DNA from: Mageeibacillus sp. UBA6980
Lineage (GTDB): Bacteria > Bacillota > Clostridia > Saccharofermentanales > Saccharofermentanaceae
Assembly (NCBI GenBank): GCA_002450095.1
Contig: DJYK01000033.1
Coordinates: 1 to 37,923, forward strand
Reading direction: 5' to 3'
DNA: 37,923 bases
Of this stretch, positions 1 to 8,229 are shown piece by piece. Positions within the stretch are counted from its first letter, which is position 1. Each line of letters opens with the position of its first letter. The translations under genes and the position numbers were made by a program. The notes beneath the pieces were generated by a model. That model was given only the letters and a program-made list of their open reading frames with translations. It made no database searches and was not told the origin of the DNA.

Positions 1-54
1 TTCTTGGAAACTGTGAATAGTAACAAGGTATGTCTGCGAACTTCGGAAAGTCCC
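1..54. other. Left-edge stretch with no recognised gene
   Basis: The first 54 bases upstream of the uvrB promoter hold no gene I can support. A forward reading frame starts at position 4 but it runs out of frame across the start of uvrB and has no family resemblance, so I treat it as chance. A CGAAC half-site at 37-41 recalls one half of a Gram-positive LexA/DinR box, but the second half is not present. The end of an upstream gene could lie outside the window. Confidence 0.5.
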
Positions 55-83
55 TTAAATGATACAGGTGGCTCTGTTATAAT
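55..83 (+). promoter_or_regulatory. Putative leaderless promoter of uvrB (extended -10)
   Basis: A perfect -10 hexamer TATAAT lies at 78-83, preceded by TG at 75-76 (TGT-TATAAT, an extended -10). A weak -35, TTAAAT at 55-60, stands 17 bases upstream. The expected transcription start, about 7 bases past the -10 box, falls at or beside the A of the uvrB ATG at 90. There is no Shine-Dalgarno sequence. The reading frame upstream of 90 has no alternative start before a TGA at 60-62. The mRNA is therefore probably leaderless. Confidence 0.6.
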
Positions 84-89
84 CAGAGT

Positions 90-2087
90 ATGTTTAAACT
101 GGTTTCACAATTTAAGCCGTCGGGCGATCAGCCCAAGGCGATACAAGAGCTTGTTGAAGGCATCAGAAGCGGTATGCGCGGGCAGACCCTGCTCGGCGTT
201 ACGGGCTCCGGTAAGACCTTTACGATGGCTAATGTCATCAAGGAGATCAACCGCCCGACTCTGGTGCTTGCACATAACAAGACTTTGGCAGGACAGCTCT
301 ACTCGGAGTTTAAGGAATTGTTTCCTGAGAACGCCGTAGAGTATTTTGTCTCTTATTACGATTATTATCAGCCTGAAGCGTATATCGCTTCTACTGATAC
401 ATATATCGAGAAAGATTCATCTATCAACGATGAGATAGATCGTATGAGACACTCTGCCACAAGAGCACTTCTGACTCGTGACGATGTGATCGTTATCTCT
501 TCGGTCTCCTGCATATACGGTATAGGCGAGAAGGATGACTACAGATCCCTGATGGTAAGTCTTCACACCGGACTTGAGATCTCGCGTGATGAGGTCATGG
601 CGGAGCTTATCAACATCCAGTATGACCGTAATGATTTTGAACTTAAGAGAGGAACCTTCAGGTGCAGGGGAGATGTGCTCGATGTCTATACTCCCGATGC
701 CGATAATGTGGTGACGAGAATAGAGTTCTTCGGCGATGAGATCGAGAAGATATCATTTGTCGATTCGATAACCGGACATGTTCAGTACAGTAAGCCCTTT
801 GTGGAGATCTTTCCCGCTTCTCATTATGCAACGGGAAGGCAGAAGCTCGAACGTGCCATGGTCACCATCGAAGAAGAACTCGAGGATCGTATTAAGCAAT
901 TCCGCGAAGAAGGTAAGCTTATCGAAGCATACAGGCTCGAACAGAGGACCCGCTATGATCTGGAGCTGCTTCGCGAGACCGGGTTCTGTAAGGGAATCGA
1001 GAACTATTCGAGGCATATAGCCGGTCGTAAGGAGGGCGAGCCTCCGTGTACTCTTCTGGACTTCTTCCCCGAAGACTATCTTATGTTCATTGACGAGTCG
1101 CATGTAACCGTGCCTCAGGTCGGAGCAATGTATAAGGGCGACAGATCCCGTAAGGATATGCTCGTTGATTACGGTTTCAGACTTCCTTCCGCTCGAGACA
1201 ACAGACCTCTGAAGTTCGAGGAATTCGAGCCGCGTATGGGACAGACGATATTCGTGTCGGCGACGCCTGCCGATTATGAGAAGGCTCATTCCGAACAGGT
1301 CGTCGAACAGGTAATAAGACCGACGGGTCTTCTCGAACCTGAGATATTTGTGCGCCCCGTAGAAGGTCAGATAGAAGATATCATTCATGAGATCCGTGAG
1401 AATAATAAGGTCAAAGAGAAGACTCTTATCATGACTCTTACCAAGAAGATGGCGGAAGACCTTACCGAGTTCCTCGGGAAGGAGGATATCAGGGTAACCT
1501 ATCTTCATTCCGATATCGAGACGGTAGAGAGGATGCAGATACTGAACAGCTTAAGAAATGATGAGACGGACGTTATCGTCGGTATCAATCTTCTTCGCGA
1601 AGGTATCGATCTTCCTGAAGTATCGCTTCTTATGATACTCGATGCCGATAAGGAAGGATTCCTGAGGTCTGAGAGGTCGCTCATACAGATAATCGGAAGA
1701 TGTGCTCGTAACAGCAGGGGACGTGTCATCCTCTATGCTGATGAAGTAACGGATTCCATGATGGCCGCTGTCTCGGAGACGAACAGAAGAAGAGACATAC
1801 AGAAGAAGTATAACGAGGAACACGGTATCGTTCCGAAGACGGTCATCAAGCATGTGAAGAATGTGTTCGATACGGTAGACGACGCCTGTAAGAAAGAGAA
1901 GATCAAGACGCTTGATGTTAAGAAACTCATTGATTCCTCTGATCCCGGAAAGCTTTCCTCGGAGGAACGGCAGGCTCTTATCGACAGTCTTACCAAGGAC
2001 ATGAAGAAGGCTGCCAAGGAACTCGACTTCGAGAAGGCTGCCGAATTGAGAGATGTGATCATCGGACTTCGCACCGGGGCAAAATAA
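90..2087 (+). CDS. uvrB: Excinuclease ABC subunit B (UvrB)
   Basis: UvrB is the damage-verifying helicase-like subunit of nucleotide excision repair; it is loaded by UvrA and recruits UvrC. The 665 residues match the usual family length. Walker A GVTGSGKT is at residues 36-43, the Tyr-rich beta-hairpin that clamps DNA (YFVSYYDYYQPEAY) at about 86-99, the DES Walker B at 335-337, helicase motifs near the centre (LLREGIDLPEVSL, QIIGRCARN), and the C-terminal UVR motif that contacts UvrC at about 625-660. The start is fixed by the family N-terminus (FxLVSxFxPxGDQPKAI), and no upstream start is possible. The ATG has no ribosome binding site and sits about 7 bases after a TATAAT, so a leaderless message is likely. 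dnaE follows one base after the stop. uvrA is not in the window. Confidence 0.97.
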   Translation: MFKLVSQFKPSGDQPKAIQELVEGIRSGMRGQTLLGVTGSGKTFTMANVIKEINRPTLVLAHNKTLAGQLYSEFKELFPENAVEYFVSYYDYYQPEAYIASTDTYIEKDSSINDEIDRMRHSATRALLTRDDVIVISSVSCIYGIGEKDDYRSLMVSLHTGLEISRDEVMAELINIQYDRNDFELKRGTFRCRGDVLDVYTPDADNVVTRIEFFGDEIEKISFVDSITGHVQYSKPFVEIFPASHYATGRQKLERAMVTIEEELEDRIKQFREEGKLIEAYRLEQRTRYDLELLRETGFCKGIENYSRHIAGRKEGEPPCTLLDFFPEDYLMFIDESHVTVPQVGAMYKGDRSRKDMLVDYGFRLPSARDNRPLKFEEFEPRMGQTIFVSATPADYEKAHSEQVVEQVIRPTGLLEPEIFVRPVEGQIEDIIHEIRENNKVKEKTLIMTLTKKMAEDLTEFLGKEDIRVTYLHSDIETVERMQILNSLRNDETDVIVGINLLREGIDLPEVSLLMILDADKEGFLRSERSLIQIIGRCARNSRGRVILYADEVTDSMMAAVSETNRRRDIQKKYNEEHGIVPKTVIKHVKNVFDTVDDACKKEKIKTLDVKKLIDSSDPGKLSSEERQALIDSLTKDMKKAAKELDFEKAAELRDVIIGLRTGAK

Positions 2088-2088
2088 G

Positions 2089-5000
2089 ATGGGCGAGGGT
2101 TTTGTACATCTTCATCTTCATACCGAGTACAGTCTGCTGGACGGATCGGTAAGGATTTCCGAATTGCCCGGAAGACTTAAGGAAATGGGTATGGACGCCT
2201 GTGCCATAACGGATCACGGCTGCATGTTCGGATGCGTCGAATTCTATAAGGCGATGAAGGCGGAAGGGTTGAAGCCCATTATCGGATGCGAGGTATATGT
2301 TGCCCCGGGAAGCCGATTCGAGAAGCCTTCTGATTCAAAGGAAAGAGCATACAGCCATCTTATACTTCTCGCCAAAGACAATGTCGGTCTTTCAAATCTC
2401 AACAGGCTTGTCTCTGCGGGATATACTTCCGGATTCTACCGTAAACCCAGGATCGACAAGGAACTTCTTATTCAGTGGCATGAAGGGCTTATCTGTCTGT
2501 CGGGCTGCCTCGCAGGCGAGATTGCAGGACTCATACGGGAAGGAAACTATGAGGCCGCCAGGACTTCTGCCGAGTGGTATGACAGGATCTTCGGCAGGGG
2601 AAATTATTATCTCGAGATACAGAGTAATTTTATTAAAGATCAGGCTACCGTTAATGCAGGACTCGTGAAGCTGTCAAGGCAGACCGGGATACCTTTGGTC
2701 GCTACAAACGACTGCCATTACCTTAAGAAGGAAGATGCTTACGTTCATGAAGTCCTTCTGTGCATGCAGACGGGAGCCAAGATGTCCGATCCGGACAGGA
2801 TGAAGTTTCAGACGGATGATTTCTATGTCAAGTCTGAGACGGAGATGAGACGCTTCTTCTCCGAGATCCCCGAAGCCGTTGACAATACCGTTAAGATCGC
2901 AGAAATGTGCAATGCGGAATATGATTTTGATACGATTCACCTTCCGAAGTACGAAGTGCCTTCCGGATTTACCGACAATAAGCAGTATCTTAAATATCTT
3001 GTAACGACAGGGCTCGAGCGGCGTTTTGAGATCAAGGGGATCTATGCCGATCAGAGCGTCTATCTTAAGAGAGCGGAATACGAACTTAGCGTAATTAATT
3101 CCATGGGCTACACGGACTACTATCTCATAGTCTGGGATTTTATCAACTTCGCGAAGACAAACGGCATAATGGTGGGACCCGGAAGAGGTTCCGGAGCAGG
3201 ATCTCTCGCGGCATATGCAATAGGCATCACCGATGTTGATCCGATAAGATACAATCTTGTTTTCGAGAGGTTCCTTAACAGCGAGCGAGTGTCGATGCCG
3301 GACTTTGACGTTGATTTCTGTTACGAGAGAAGGCAGGAAGTGATCGACTACGTAACGCGCAAGTACGGTACTGAACGTGTTGCTCAGGTCATAACATTCG
3401 GAACCCTGGCTGCCAGGATCTGCATAAGGGACGTCGCGAGAGTGTTGGACCTTCCTTATAACCTGACCGATAAGATCGCGAAGATGGTTCCCGACGGAAT
3501 CGGTATGACTATCAAGGGTGCGATGGAACTTCGCAAGGATATGCGTGCGGAATACGAGACGGATCCTGAAGTTCATAAGGTCCTCGATATAGCAATGAAG
3601 CTCGAGGGCATGCCGAGACATGCATCCACGCATGCGGCGGGCGTTATAATATCCGGAGTCCCGATCACCGATATTGCTCCTCTGGCGGTCAATGACGGAA
3701 ACGTTGTCGTACAGTTTGCCAAGGCCGATATCGAGAGCGTCGGACTTCTTAAGTTCGATTTCCTGGGCCTTCGTACATTGACGGTCCTTCGTGATGCGGC
3801 GGATATGGTAAAGGAGAACTACGGCAAGGAGATCAACTTCGATCAGATACCATTGGATGATCCTGCTGTTTACGGGATGATCGGAGAAGGTGATACCGTC
3901 GGAGTGTTCCAGCTTGAAAGTCCGGGGATGACCTCGTTCATGAGAAATCTCAAACCTACTTCGATCGAAGACGTTACTGCCGGTATCTCTCTTTACAGAC
4001 CGGGACCTATGGATCAGATATCCAAGTACGTCGAAGGTAAGCACAATGCGGATTATGTTACTTACGATCATCCTCTGCTCGAACCGATCCTTAACGTTAC
4101 ATACGGATGCATGGTTTATCAGGAACAGGTAATGCAGATAGTCCGTGATCTGGCAGGATTCTCCATGGGACAGTCCGACAACATCAGACGAGCCATGAGC
4201 AAGAAAAAGAAATCGCTGATGGAAAAATACAGGCAGCTGTTTATCTACGGCGGTACCGATGAGACCGGCCGTGAGATCGAAGGTGCGATCCGAAGGGGAG
4301 TGCCGGCCGAGACAGCAGATAAGATCTTCAATGAAGTGTCGGGGTTTGCCGGATATGCTTTCAATAAGTCTCATGCCGCCTGTTATGCGATAGTAGGTTA
4401 TTATACGGCTTATCTTAAATATTACTATCCCGCCGAATTCATGGCGGCAATGATGAATTCCTTCAGATTCAATATCGTTCAGGCGGCGTATTACATCAAT
4501 TGCTGCGGACCGATGGGAATCGAGGTGCTACCGCCAGATATCAATAAGAGTAAGGCCAGGTTCTCGACAGAACGGCTTCCTTCCGGAAAGATGGCGATAA
4601 GGATAGGACTTACCGTTTTGAAGAATGTCGGTGAGGCGTCGGTCAATCAGATAACGGATGACAGGGACGAGAACGGTATGTTTACGTCTTTTGAGGATTT
4701 CTTAAGAAGATGTGCAAAGCTTGGTATCAAAAAGCCCCTTATCGAATCTCTGATCTATTCTTCGGCCCTGGATGTTACCGGCCTTAACAGAGCGACCATG
4801 ATCGCGACCGTCCGCACCGAATACGATAAGATAACCATAGAGAATTCCAGACAGATGGACGGACAACTCAGTCTGTTTGATATGGTCGGAGAAAGCATCG
4901 GGAGTGATCAGGGATCGATCAGGATAAATCAGATGAATGAGTTTTCCGATGCCGAGAAGCTCTCTTTGGAGAAGGAAGTTGTCGGCATATATCTATCGGG

Positions 5001-5685
5001 ACATCCTTTGGCTGAATTTAAGGAGTTTATCGACAGATACAGCACATTCGACATGAGAATGTTGAAGATGGTCGAGTCGGAAGGCAGGATCGAATCCGTA
5101 AATGATGATAAAGAAGTTATCATGTGCGGAATGCTTCTCGGAAAGAAGATCAAGACTACGAAGTCCAAGAAGGCCATGGCCGTACTGACGATCGAGGATC
5201 TGTACGGTCAATATGAAGCCGCGATGTTCGGAAAGGTATTCGATACTTATGCATCCTCTTTGGATACTGACAAACCGTATGTTTTTATCGGCAAGAGGAG
5301 GATCCAGGGAGAAGATAAATTCTCATTGTCGGTAGATATGCTTTTCGATATGCCTCGGGATTCTTCTTCCGCTAATGCCGTCGTGAATAACTGGTTGTTC
5401 AGGAAAACGTTCGGGATGAAGCCTTCTTCCGGCCCCGTCAGGGAAGAGCCCCGGAACATTCCGGTTCAAGGCGTCGAGATCATTTTTAAGGGGGATCCGC
5501 AAGGACAGCCTTATCAGAGACTTCTGAACCATCTGGTGTACTTTCACGGGAATACGCCCGTTAAGGTGAGGTTTGCCGACGGTACCGTTATTCCGCTCTC
5601 ACCGGTCTGCAATGTGGATCCGTCTTCCGAAGTAATAGATATACTCCGTCAGATTTGCGGGTATAATAATGTAAATCTTAACTGA
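2089..5685 (+). CDS. dnaE: DNA polymerase III subunit alpha, DnaE type
   Basis: This is the C-family replicative DNA polymerase catalytic subunit. In Firmicutes DnaE works beside PolC, extending primers or acting in repair synthesis. The protein has 1198 residues. An N-terminal PHP domain begins with FVHLHLHTEYSLLDG at about 5-19, with ITDHG and NDCHYL further on. The polymerase core carries GPGRGSGAGS at 363-372, the catalytic aspartates D405 and D407 in PDFDVDF, and the third at D557 in LKFDFLGLRTL. A helix-hairpin-helix region and an OB-fold-like segment (about 1010-1090) follow. The gene starts one base after the uvrB stop with only a weak ribosome binding site, so translation is probably coupled. 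The catalytic residues are all present and the frame is intact. Confidence 0.96.
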   Translation: MGEGFVHLHLHTEYSLLDGSVRISELPGRLKEMGMDACAITDHGCMFGCVEFYKAMKAEGLKPIIGCEVYVAPGSRFEKPSDSKERAYSHLILLAKDNVGLSNLNRLVSAGYTSGFYRKPRIDKELLIQWHEGLICLSGCLAGEIAGLIREGNYEAARTSAEWYDRIFGRGNYYLEIQSNFIKDQATVNAGLVKLSRQTGIPLVATNDCHYLKKEDAYVHEVLLCMQTGAKMSDPDRMKFQTDDFYVKSETEMRRFFSEIPEAVDNTVKIAEMCNAEYDFDTIHLPKYEVPSGFTDNKQYLKYLVTTGLERRFEIKGIYADQSVYLKRAEYELSVINSMGYTDYYLIVWDFINFAKTNGIMVGPGRGSGAGSLAAYAIGITDVDPIRYNLVFERFLNSERVSMPDFDVDFCYERRQEVIDYVTRKYGTERVAQVITFGTLAARICIRDVARVLDLPYNLTDKIAKMVPDGIGMTIKGAMELRKDMRAEYETDPEVHKVLDIAMKLEGMPRHASTHAAGVIISGVPITDIAPLAVNDGNVVVQFAKADIESVGLLKFDFLGLRTLTVLRDAADMVKENYGKEINFDQIPLDDPAVYGMIGEGDTVGVFQLESPGMTSFMRNLKPTSIEDVTAGISLYRPGPMDQISKYVEGKHNADYVTYDHPLLEPILNVTYGCMVYQEQVMQIVRDLAGFSMGQSDNIRRAMSKKKKSLMEKYRQLFIYGGTDETGREIEGAIRRGVPAETADKIFNEVSGFAGYAFNKSHAACYAIVGYYTAYLKYYYPAEFMAAMMNSFRFNIVQAAYYINCCGPMGIEVLPPDINKSKARFSTERLPSGKMAIRIGLTVLKNVGEASVNQITDDRDENGMFTSFEDFLRRCAKLGIKKPLIESLIYSSALDVTGLNRATMIATVRTEYDKITIENSRQMDGQLSLFDMVGESIGSDQGSIRINQMNEFSDAEKLSLEKEVVGIYLSGHPLAEFKEFIDRYSTFDMRMLKMVESEGRIESVNDDKEVIMCGMLLGKKIKTTKSKKAMAVLTIEDLYGQYEAAMFGKVFDTYASSLDTDKPYVFIGKRRIQGEDKFSLSVDMLFDMPRDSSSANAVVNNWLFRKTFGMKPSSGPVREEPRNIPVQGVEIIFKGDPQGQPYQRLLNHLVYFHGNTPVKVRFADGTVIPLSPVCNVDPSSEVIDILRQICGYNNVNLN

Positions 5686-5696
5686 AGAAAAACAAT

Positions 5697-6824
5697 ATGG
5701 AAAACACAAGAGAAAAACAGATACTTAAGACATCGGGGACAGGCATAGCGGTTAATCTCCTGCTCGGTGCGCTGAAGGTAGTATTCGGCCTTCTGGCAGG
5801 ATCCGTCGCTTTGATATCCGATGCCGTAAACAACATTACCGATTCATCGTCATCGCTTATCACCCTGATCGGCACCAAGCTTGCAGGGCGTGATGCCACG
5901 GAGAAGCATCCGTTCGGATTCGGCAGGATCGAGTATCTGACTTCGCTCATTATCGGGATCATCGTAACGATAACCGGTATAGAGACTTTTATCAATTCCG
6001 TGAAGGAGATAATGAATCCCGGTGAAGTAAACTATTCGGTTTTTACGGTAATAGTCATCGTTGCTACCATGATTGCCAAGATCGTCCTCGGGATCTATAC
6101 GGAGAATAAAGGAAAGCAGCTCGATTCAGGTGCGTTGAAAGCATCCGGAGCCGATTCCAAGAATGACGCTCTCATCTCACTGGCCACGTTGATCTCGGCA
6201 GCCGTATACTTCATATCAAAGTTCTCGATAGATGCCTGGGCAGGTGCTTTTATAGCCGTATTCGTAATCAAGACCGGCGTAGAAGTTCTGTTCGAGACCT
6301 TAAGCCAGATATTAGGAGAGAAGGCTGACGATGATCTTGCGGCAGATATCCTTAAGATGATAAAGGATTGCGATGCGGAGGGAATAGGAGATCCTCACGA
6401 TCTCGTTATCAACAATTACGGGCCTCAGATGCATACGGGTTCGGTAAATGTGGAAGTGGATGCGAGCAAGTCCATAGATGAGATCTATCCCGTTATAAGA
6501 GATCTTCAGATGGCTATACTCGTTAAGCATAAGATCTATCTCGTGTTCGGGTTCTATGCGTTGAACAGTAAGGATCCGATGGTGATGAAGATAAGCGAGG
6601 TCCTTAAGGAAGAGACCGAGCAGGTTGATGAGATCGCAGGCTTCCACGGCATTTACGTTGACTATAAGACTCATGTTATATCGTTTGATCTGACGATTAG
6701 ATTCGGATGCGACAGAAAGGCCATATGTAAGACTGCTGCCGACAAGATACGCGCTCTGTTCCCGGATTATATGGTAGCCGCAAATATCGACAGCATCTTT
6801 GCCGAAGGCGAGTATTCCGTCTGA
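5697..6824 (+). CDS. Cation diffusion facilitator transporter, ND-DD (manganese-type) site
   Basis: This is an inner-membrane divalent-metal/proton antiporter of the CDF family, 375 residues long. An N-terminal six-helix membrane domain covers about residues 14-205; a cytoplasmic metal-binding domain follows, and the extra C-terminal segment makes it longer than the usual ~300. The transport site can be read directly: N45xxxD49 in helix 2 and D153xxxD157 in helix 5. In the family, Zn transporters usually carry H or D at the first position, while an Asn-Asp/Asp-Asp set is characteristic of the Mn-exporting clade (MntE-like), so manganese export is the best guess. The KHPFGFGRIEY loop motif is also present. 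The gene begins 11 bases after dnaE without a clear Shine-Dalgarno sequence. The family is certain; the metal is inferred. Confidence 0.9.
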   Translation: MENTREKQILKTSGTGIAVNLLLGALKVVFGLLAGSVALISDAVNNITDSSSSLITLIGTKLAGRDATEKHPFGFGRIEYLTSLIIGIIVTITGIETFINSVKEIMNPGEVNYSVFTVIVIVATMIAKIVLGIYTENKGKQLDSGALKASGADSKNDALISLATLISAAVYFISKFSIDAWAGAFIAVFVIKTGVEVLFETLSQILGEKADDDLAADILKMIKDCDAEGIGDPHDLVINNYGPQMHTGSVNVEVDASKSIDEIYPVIRDLQMAILVKHKIYLVFGFYALNSKDPMVMKISEVLKEETEQVDEIAGFHGIYVDYKTHVISFDLTIRFGCDRKAICKTAADKIRALFPDYMVAANIDSIFAEGEYSV

Positions 6825-6875
6825 TCTTGGGGCATTGATAATAAAAGATTAACTATTTGCCCGATCCCAAAGTGA

Positions 6876-6906
6876 TATAATCTTTTTAACTGATGTTTTA
6901 AGGAGG
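6876..6906 (+). promoter_or_regulatory. -10 box and strong ribosome binding site of the prepilin-like gene
   Basis: TATAAT at 6876-6881 is followed by a leader of about 25 bases and a perfect AGGAGG at 6901-6906, seven bases before the ATG at 6914. No good -35 is present at 16-18 bases spacing (nearest CTATTT at 6853-6858; TTAACT at 6849 is 21 bases away), so an activator or another sigma factor may be needed. Confidence 0.5.
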
Positions 6907-6913
6907 GAAATCT

Positions 6914-7114
6914 ATGAGAAAGATTCGGAAGTCCCGCAGAGGATTCACTCTGATAGAGATGGTCCTGGTAATTGCCATTATCATCATTCTGGCTGCTATC
7001 CTCATTCTTGGAATAACAGGTTATATGAACAGGGCTCATAATGCTGCCGACTCTCTGTCGATACATAACAGCACTATCGATTTCCTTACGAATGAGATAG
7101 ATAACGGCATATAA
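6914..7114 (+). CDS. Minimal type IV prepilin-like protein
   Basis: The 66-residue protein starts with a basic leader (MRKIRKSRRG) and the class III signal GFTLIE, where prepilin peptidase would cut before Phe and methylate it. Glu5 of the mature protein, needed for pilin assembly, is present. A hydrophobic helix (about residues 11-34) and a short amphipathic tail ending in NGI follow; the predicted mature protein has 56 residues. It lacks the globular beta-sheet head of normal pilins (usually 120-160 residues). It has its own -10 box and an excellent ribosome binding site and looks intact rather than decayed. No pilus assembly genes (PilB/C/D/M-type) are nearby. It could be a very short major pilin, a pseudopilin or a remnant. 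The N-terminal family is clear; the role is not. Confidence 0.75.
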   Translation: MRKIRKSRRGFTLIEMVLVIAIIIILAAILILGITGYMNRAHNAADSLSIHNSTIDFLTNEIDNGI

Positions 7115-7127
7115 TGTATCCTGGATA
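7086..7127 (+). promoter_or_regulatory. Possible pfkA promoter with small dyad at the start site
   Basis: TATAAT at 7110-7115 overlaps the stop codon of the prepilin-like gene. A weak -35 (TTACGA, 7086-7091) lies 18 bases upstream. A perfect five-base dyad around one centre base (TATCC-T-GGATA, 7117-7127) covers the expected transcription start and could be an operator. The arms are short, so chance is possible. Confidence 0.35.
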
Positions 7128-7164
7128 TATAGAACAAACCCAATAACGAAAGGTGAATTACAAG

Positions 7165-8220
7165 ATGCTTAACATTCCTTACGATGAGAACAATGTCCCT
7201 GAGATCGACGATCTTGTTGCCAAGAATTACGATAACGTGAATCCGGATGAAGTCGCTCCGGTGAAGAGGATCGGTGTTCTTACGAGCGGAGGAGATGCTC
7301 CGGGTATGAACGCCACTATCAGAGCGGTGGTCCGTGCAGGTATTAATTCCGGTATCGAGGTCTACGGCGTAACAAGAGGTTTCCATGGCCTTTGGAAGGG
7401 CGAGATTTCTCCTATCGGCATGAGGGATGTATCCGAGAAGCTTCAAAGAGGCGGAACTTTTCTGATGACGGCAAGATCCAAGACTTTTACGACTAATGAA
7501 GGTGTCCTGAGAGGCGCTAAGATGATGGAAGTCTACGGACTCGATGCTCTCATTGTGTCGGGCGGCGACGGTTCGTTCAAGGGTGCACGTGCTCTGGCAA
7601 GATTAGGCGTTCCCGTTATCGGTATCCCGGGCACCATCGACAACGACATCGGATGTACCGATTACACGATAGGTTACGACACGTCAATGAATACAGCCAT
7701 GGAGGCTATCGATAAGCTTCGTGATACCGCATCTTCTCATGAGCGTTGCAGCGTAATCGAGGTAATGGGAAGAAGTGCCGGATATATCGCACTTAATGTA
7801 GGTATCGCTACGGGTGCCGAAGTTATCCTTATTCCCGAAGTTCCTTTTGATTTTGATAAGGACGTATTAAGGGTCATCCTCGACGGAAGGAATAAGGGTA
7901 AGAGACATTACATCGTAATCGTAGCCGAGGGCGCGGGATCTGCAACGGATATCGCCGCGAGGATCGAGAAAAATACAGGTATCGAGTCAAGACCTACTAT
8001 CCTCGGACATCTGCAAAGAGGCGGTTCTCCCACGTTGAGAGACAGGACGACTGCAAGTCTTATGGGCGTTCGTGCCATTGACTGCCTCCTTAATAAGAAA
8101 TACAACAGGATCATAGTCGAGAAAGAAGGCAGGATCACCGATATCGATCTCGAGGAAGGGCTCGCCATGAAGAAGACTATCCCTTCGATCGAGATAGAGA
8201 ATGCCAAGAGACTCTCATAA
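7165..8220 (+). CDS. pfkA: ATP-dependent 6-phosphofructokinase
   Basis: It phosphorylates fructose 6-phosphate with ATP, the committing step of glycolysis, in the cytoplasm. RIGVLTSGGDAPGMN is at residues 35-49. GGDGS and PGTIDNDI (catalytic Asp) follow; Gly in GGDG and in PGTIDND is the ATP-type signature, where PPi enzymes have GGDD and PKTIDND. The start at ATG 7165 is chosen because AGGTGA (7151-7156) lies eight bases upstream; a GTG at 7153 overlaps that sequence and is unlikely. This gives 351 residues with about 33 acidic residues before the usual start (PFKs are normally ~320). A GTG at 7261 would give a standard-length protein beginning VKRIGVLTSGG and cannot be excluded. mutS2 follows after nine bases. 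Confidence 0.95.
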   Translation: MLNIPYDENNVPEIDDLVAKNYDNVNPDEVAPVKRIGVLTSGGDAPGMNATIRAVVRAGINSGIEVYGVTRGFHGLWKGEISPIGMRDVSEKLQRGGTFLMTARSKTFTTNEGVLRGAKMMEVYGLDALIVSGGDGSFKGARALARLGVPVIGIPGTIDNDIGCTDYTIGYDTSMNTAMEAIDKLRDTASSHERCSVIEVMGRSAGYIALNVGIATGAEVILIPEVPFDFDKDVLRVILDGRNKGKRHYIVIVAEGAGSATDIAARIEKNTGIESRPTILGHLQRGGSPTLRDRTTASLMGVRAIDCLLNKKYNRIIVEKEGRITDIDLEEGLAMKKTIPSIEIENAKRLS

Positions 8221-8229
8221 TCAAGGTAA

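Noticed and set aside
37..50. Possible LexA/DinR box upstream of uvrB
   Set aside because: Only the CGAAC half-site is present; the expected GTTC partner four bases on reads GAAA, so the palindrome fails.
753..1508. Long reverse-strand open frame inside uvrB
   Set aside because: It is antisense to conserved UvrB helicase sequence, with no ribosome binding site or family likeness; a shadow of codon bias.
2674..4374. 566-codon reverse-strand open frame inside dnaE
   Set aside because: It is antisense to the conserved polymerase core; its length reflects rare reverse-frame stops in this codon usage, and the translated sequence shows no domain.
6829..6870. TTGGGGCA ... TGCCC/CCCAA inverted repeats before the prepilin gene as a terminator
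   Set aside because: The two possible stems compete, have a loop of 20 or more bases and no T-run follows.
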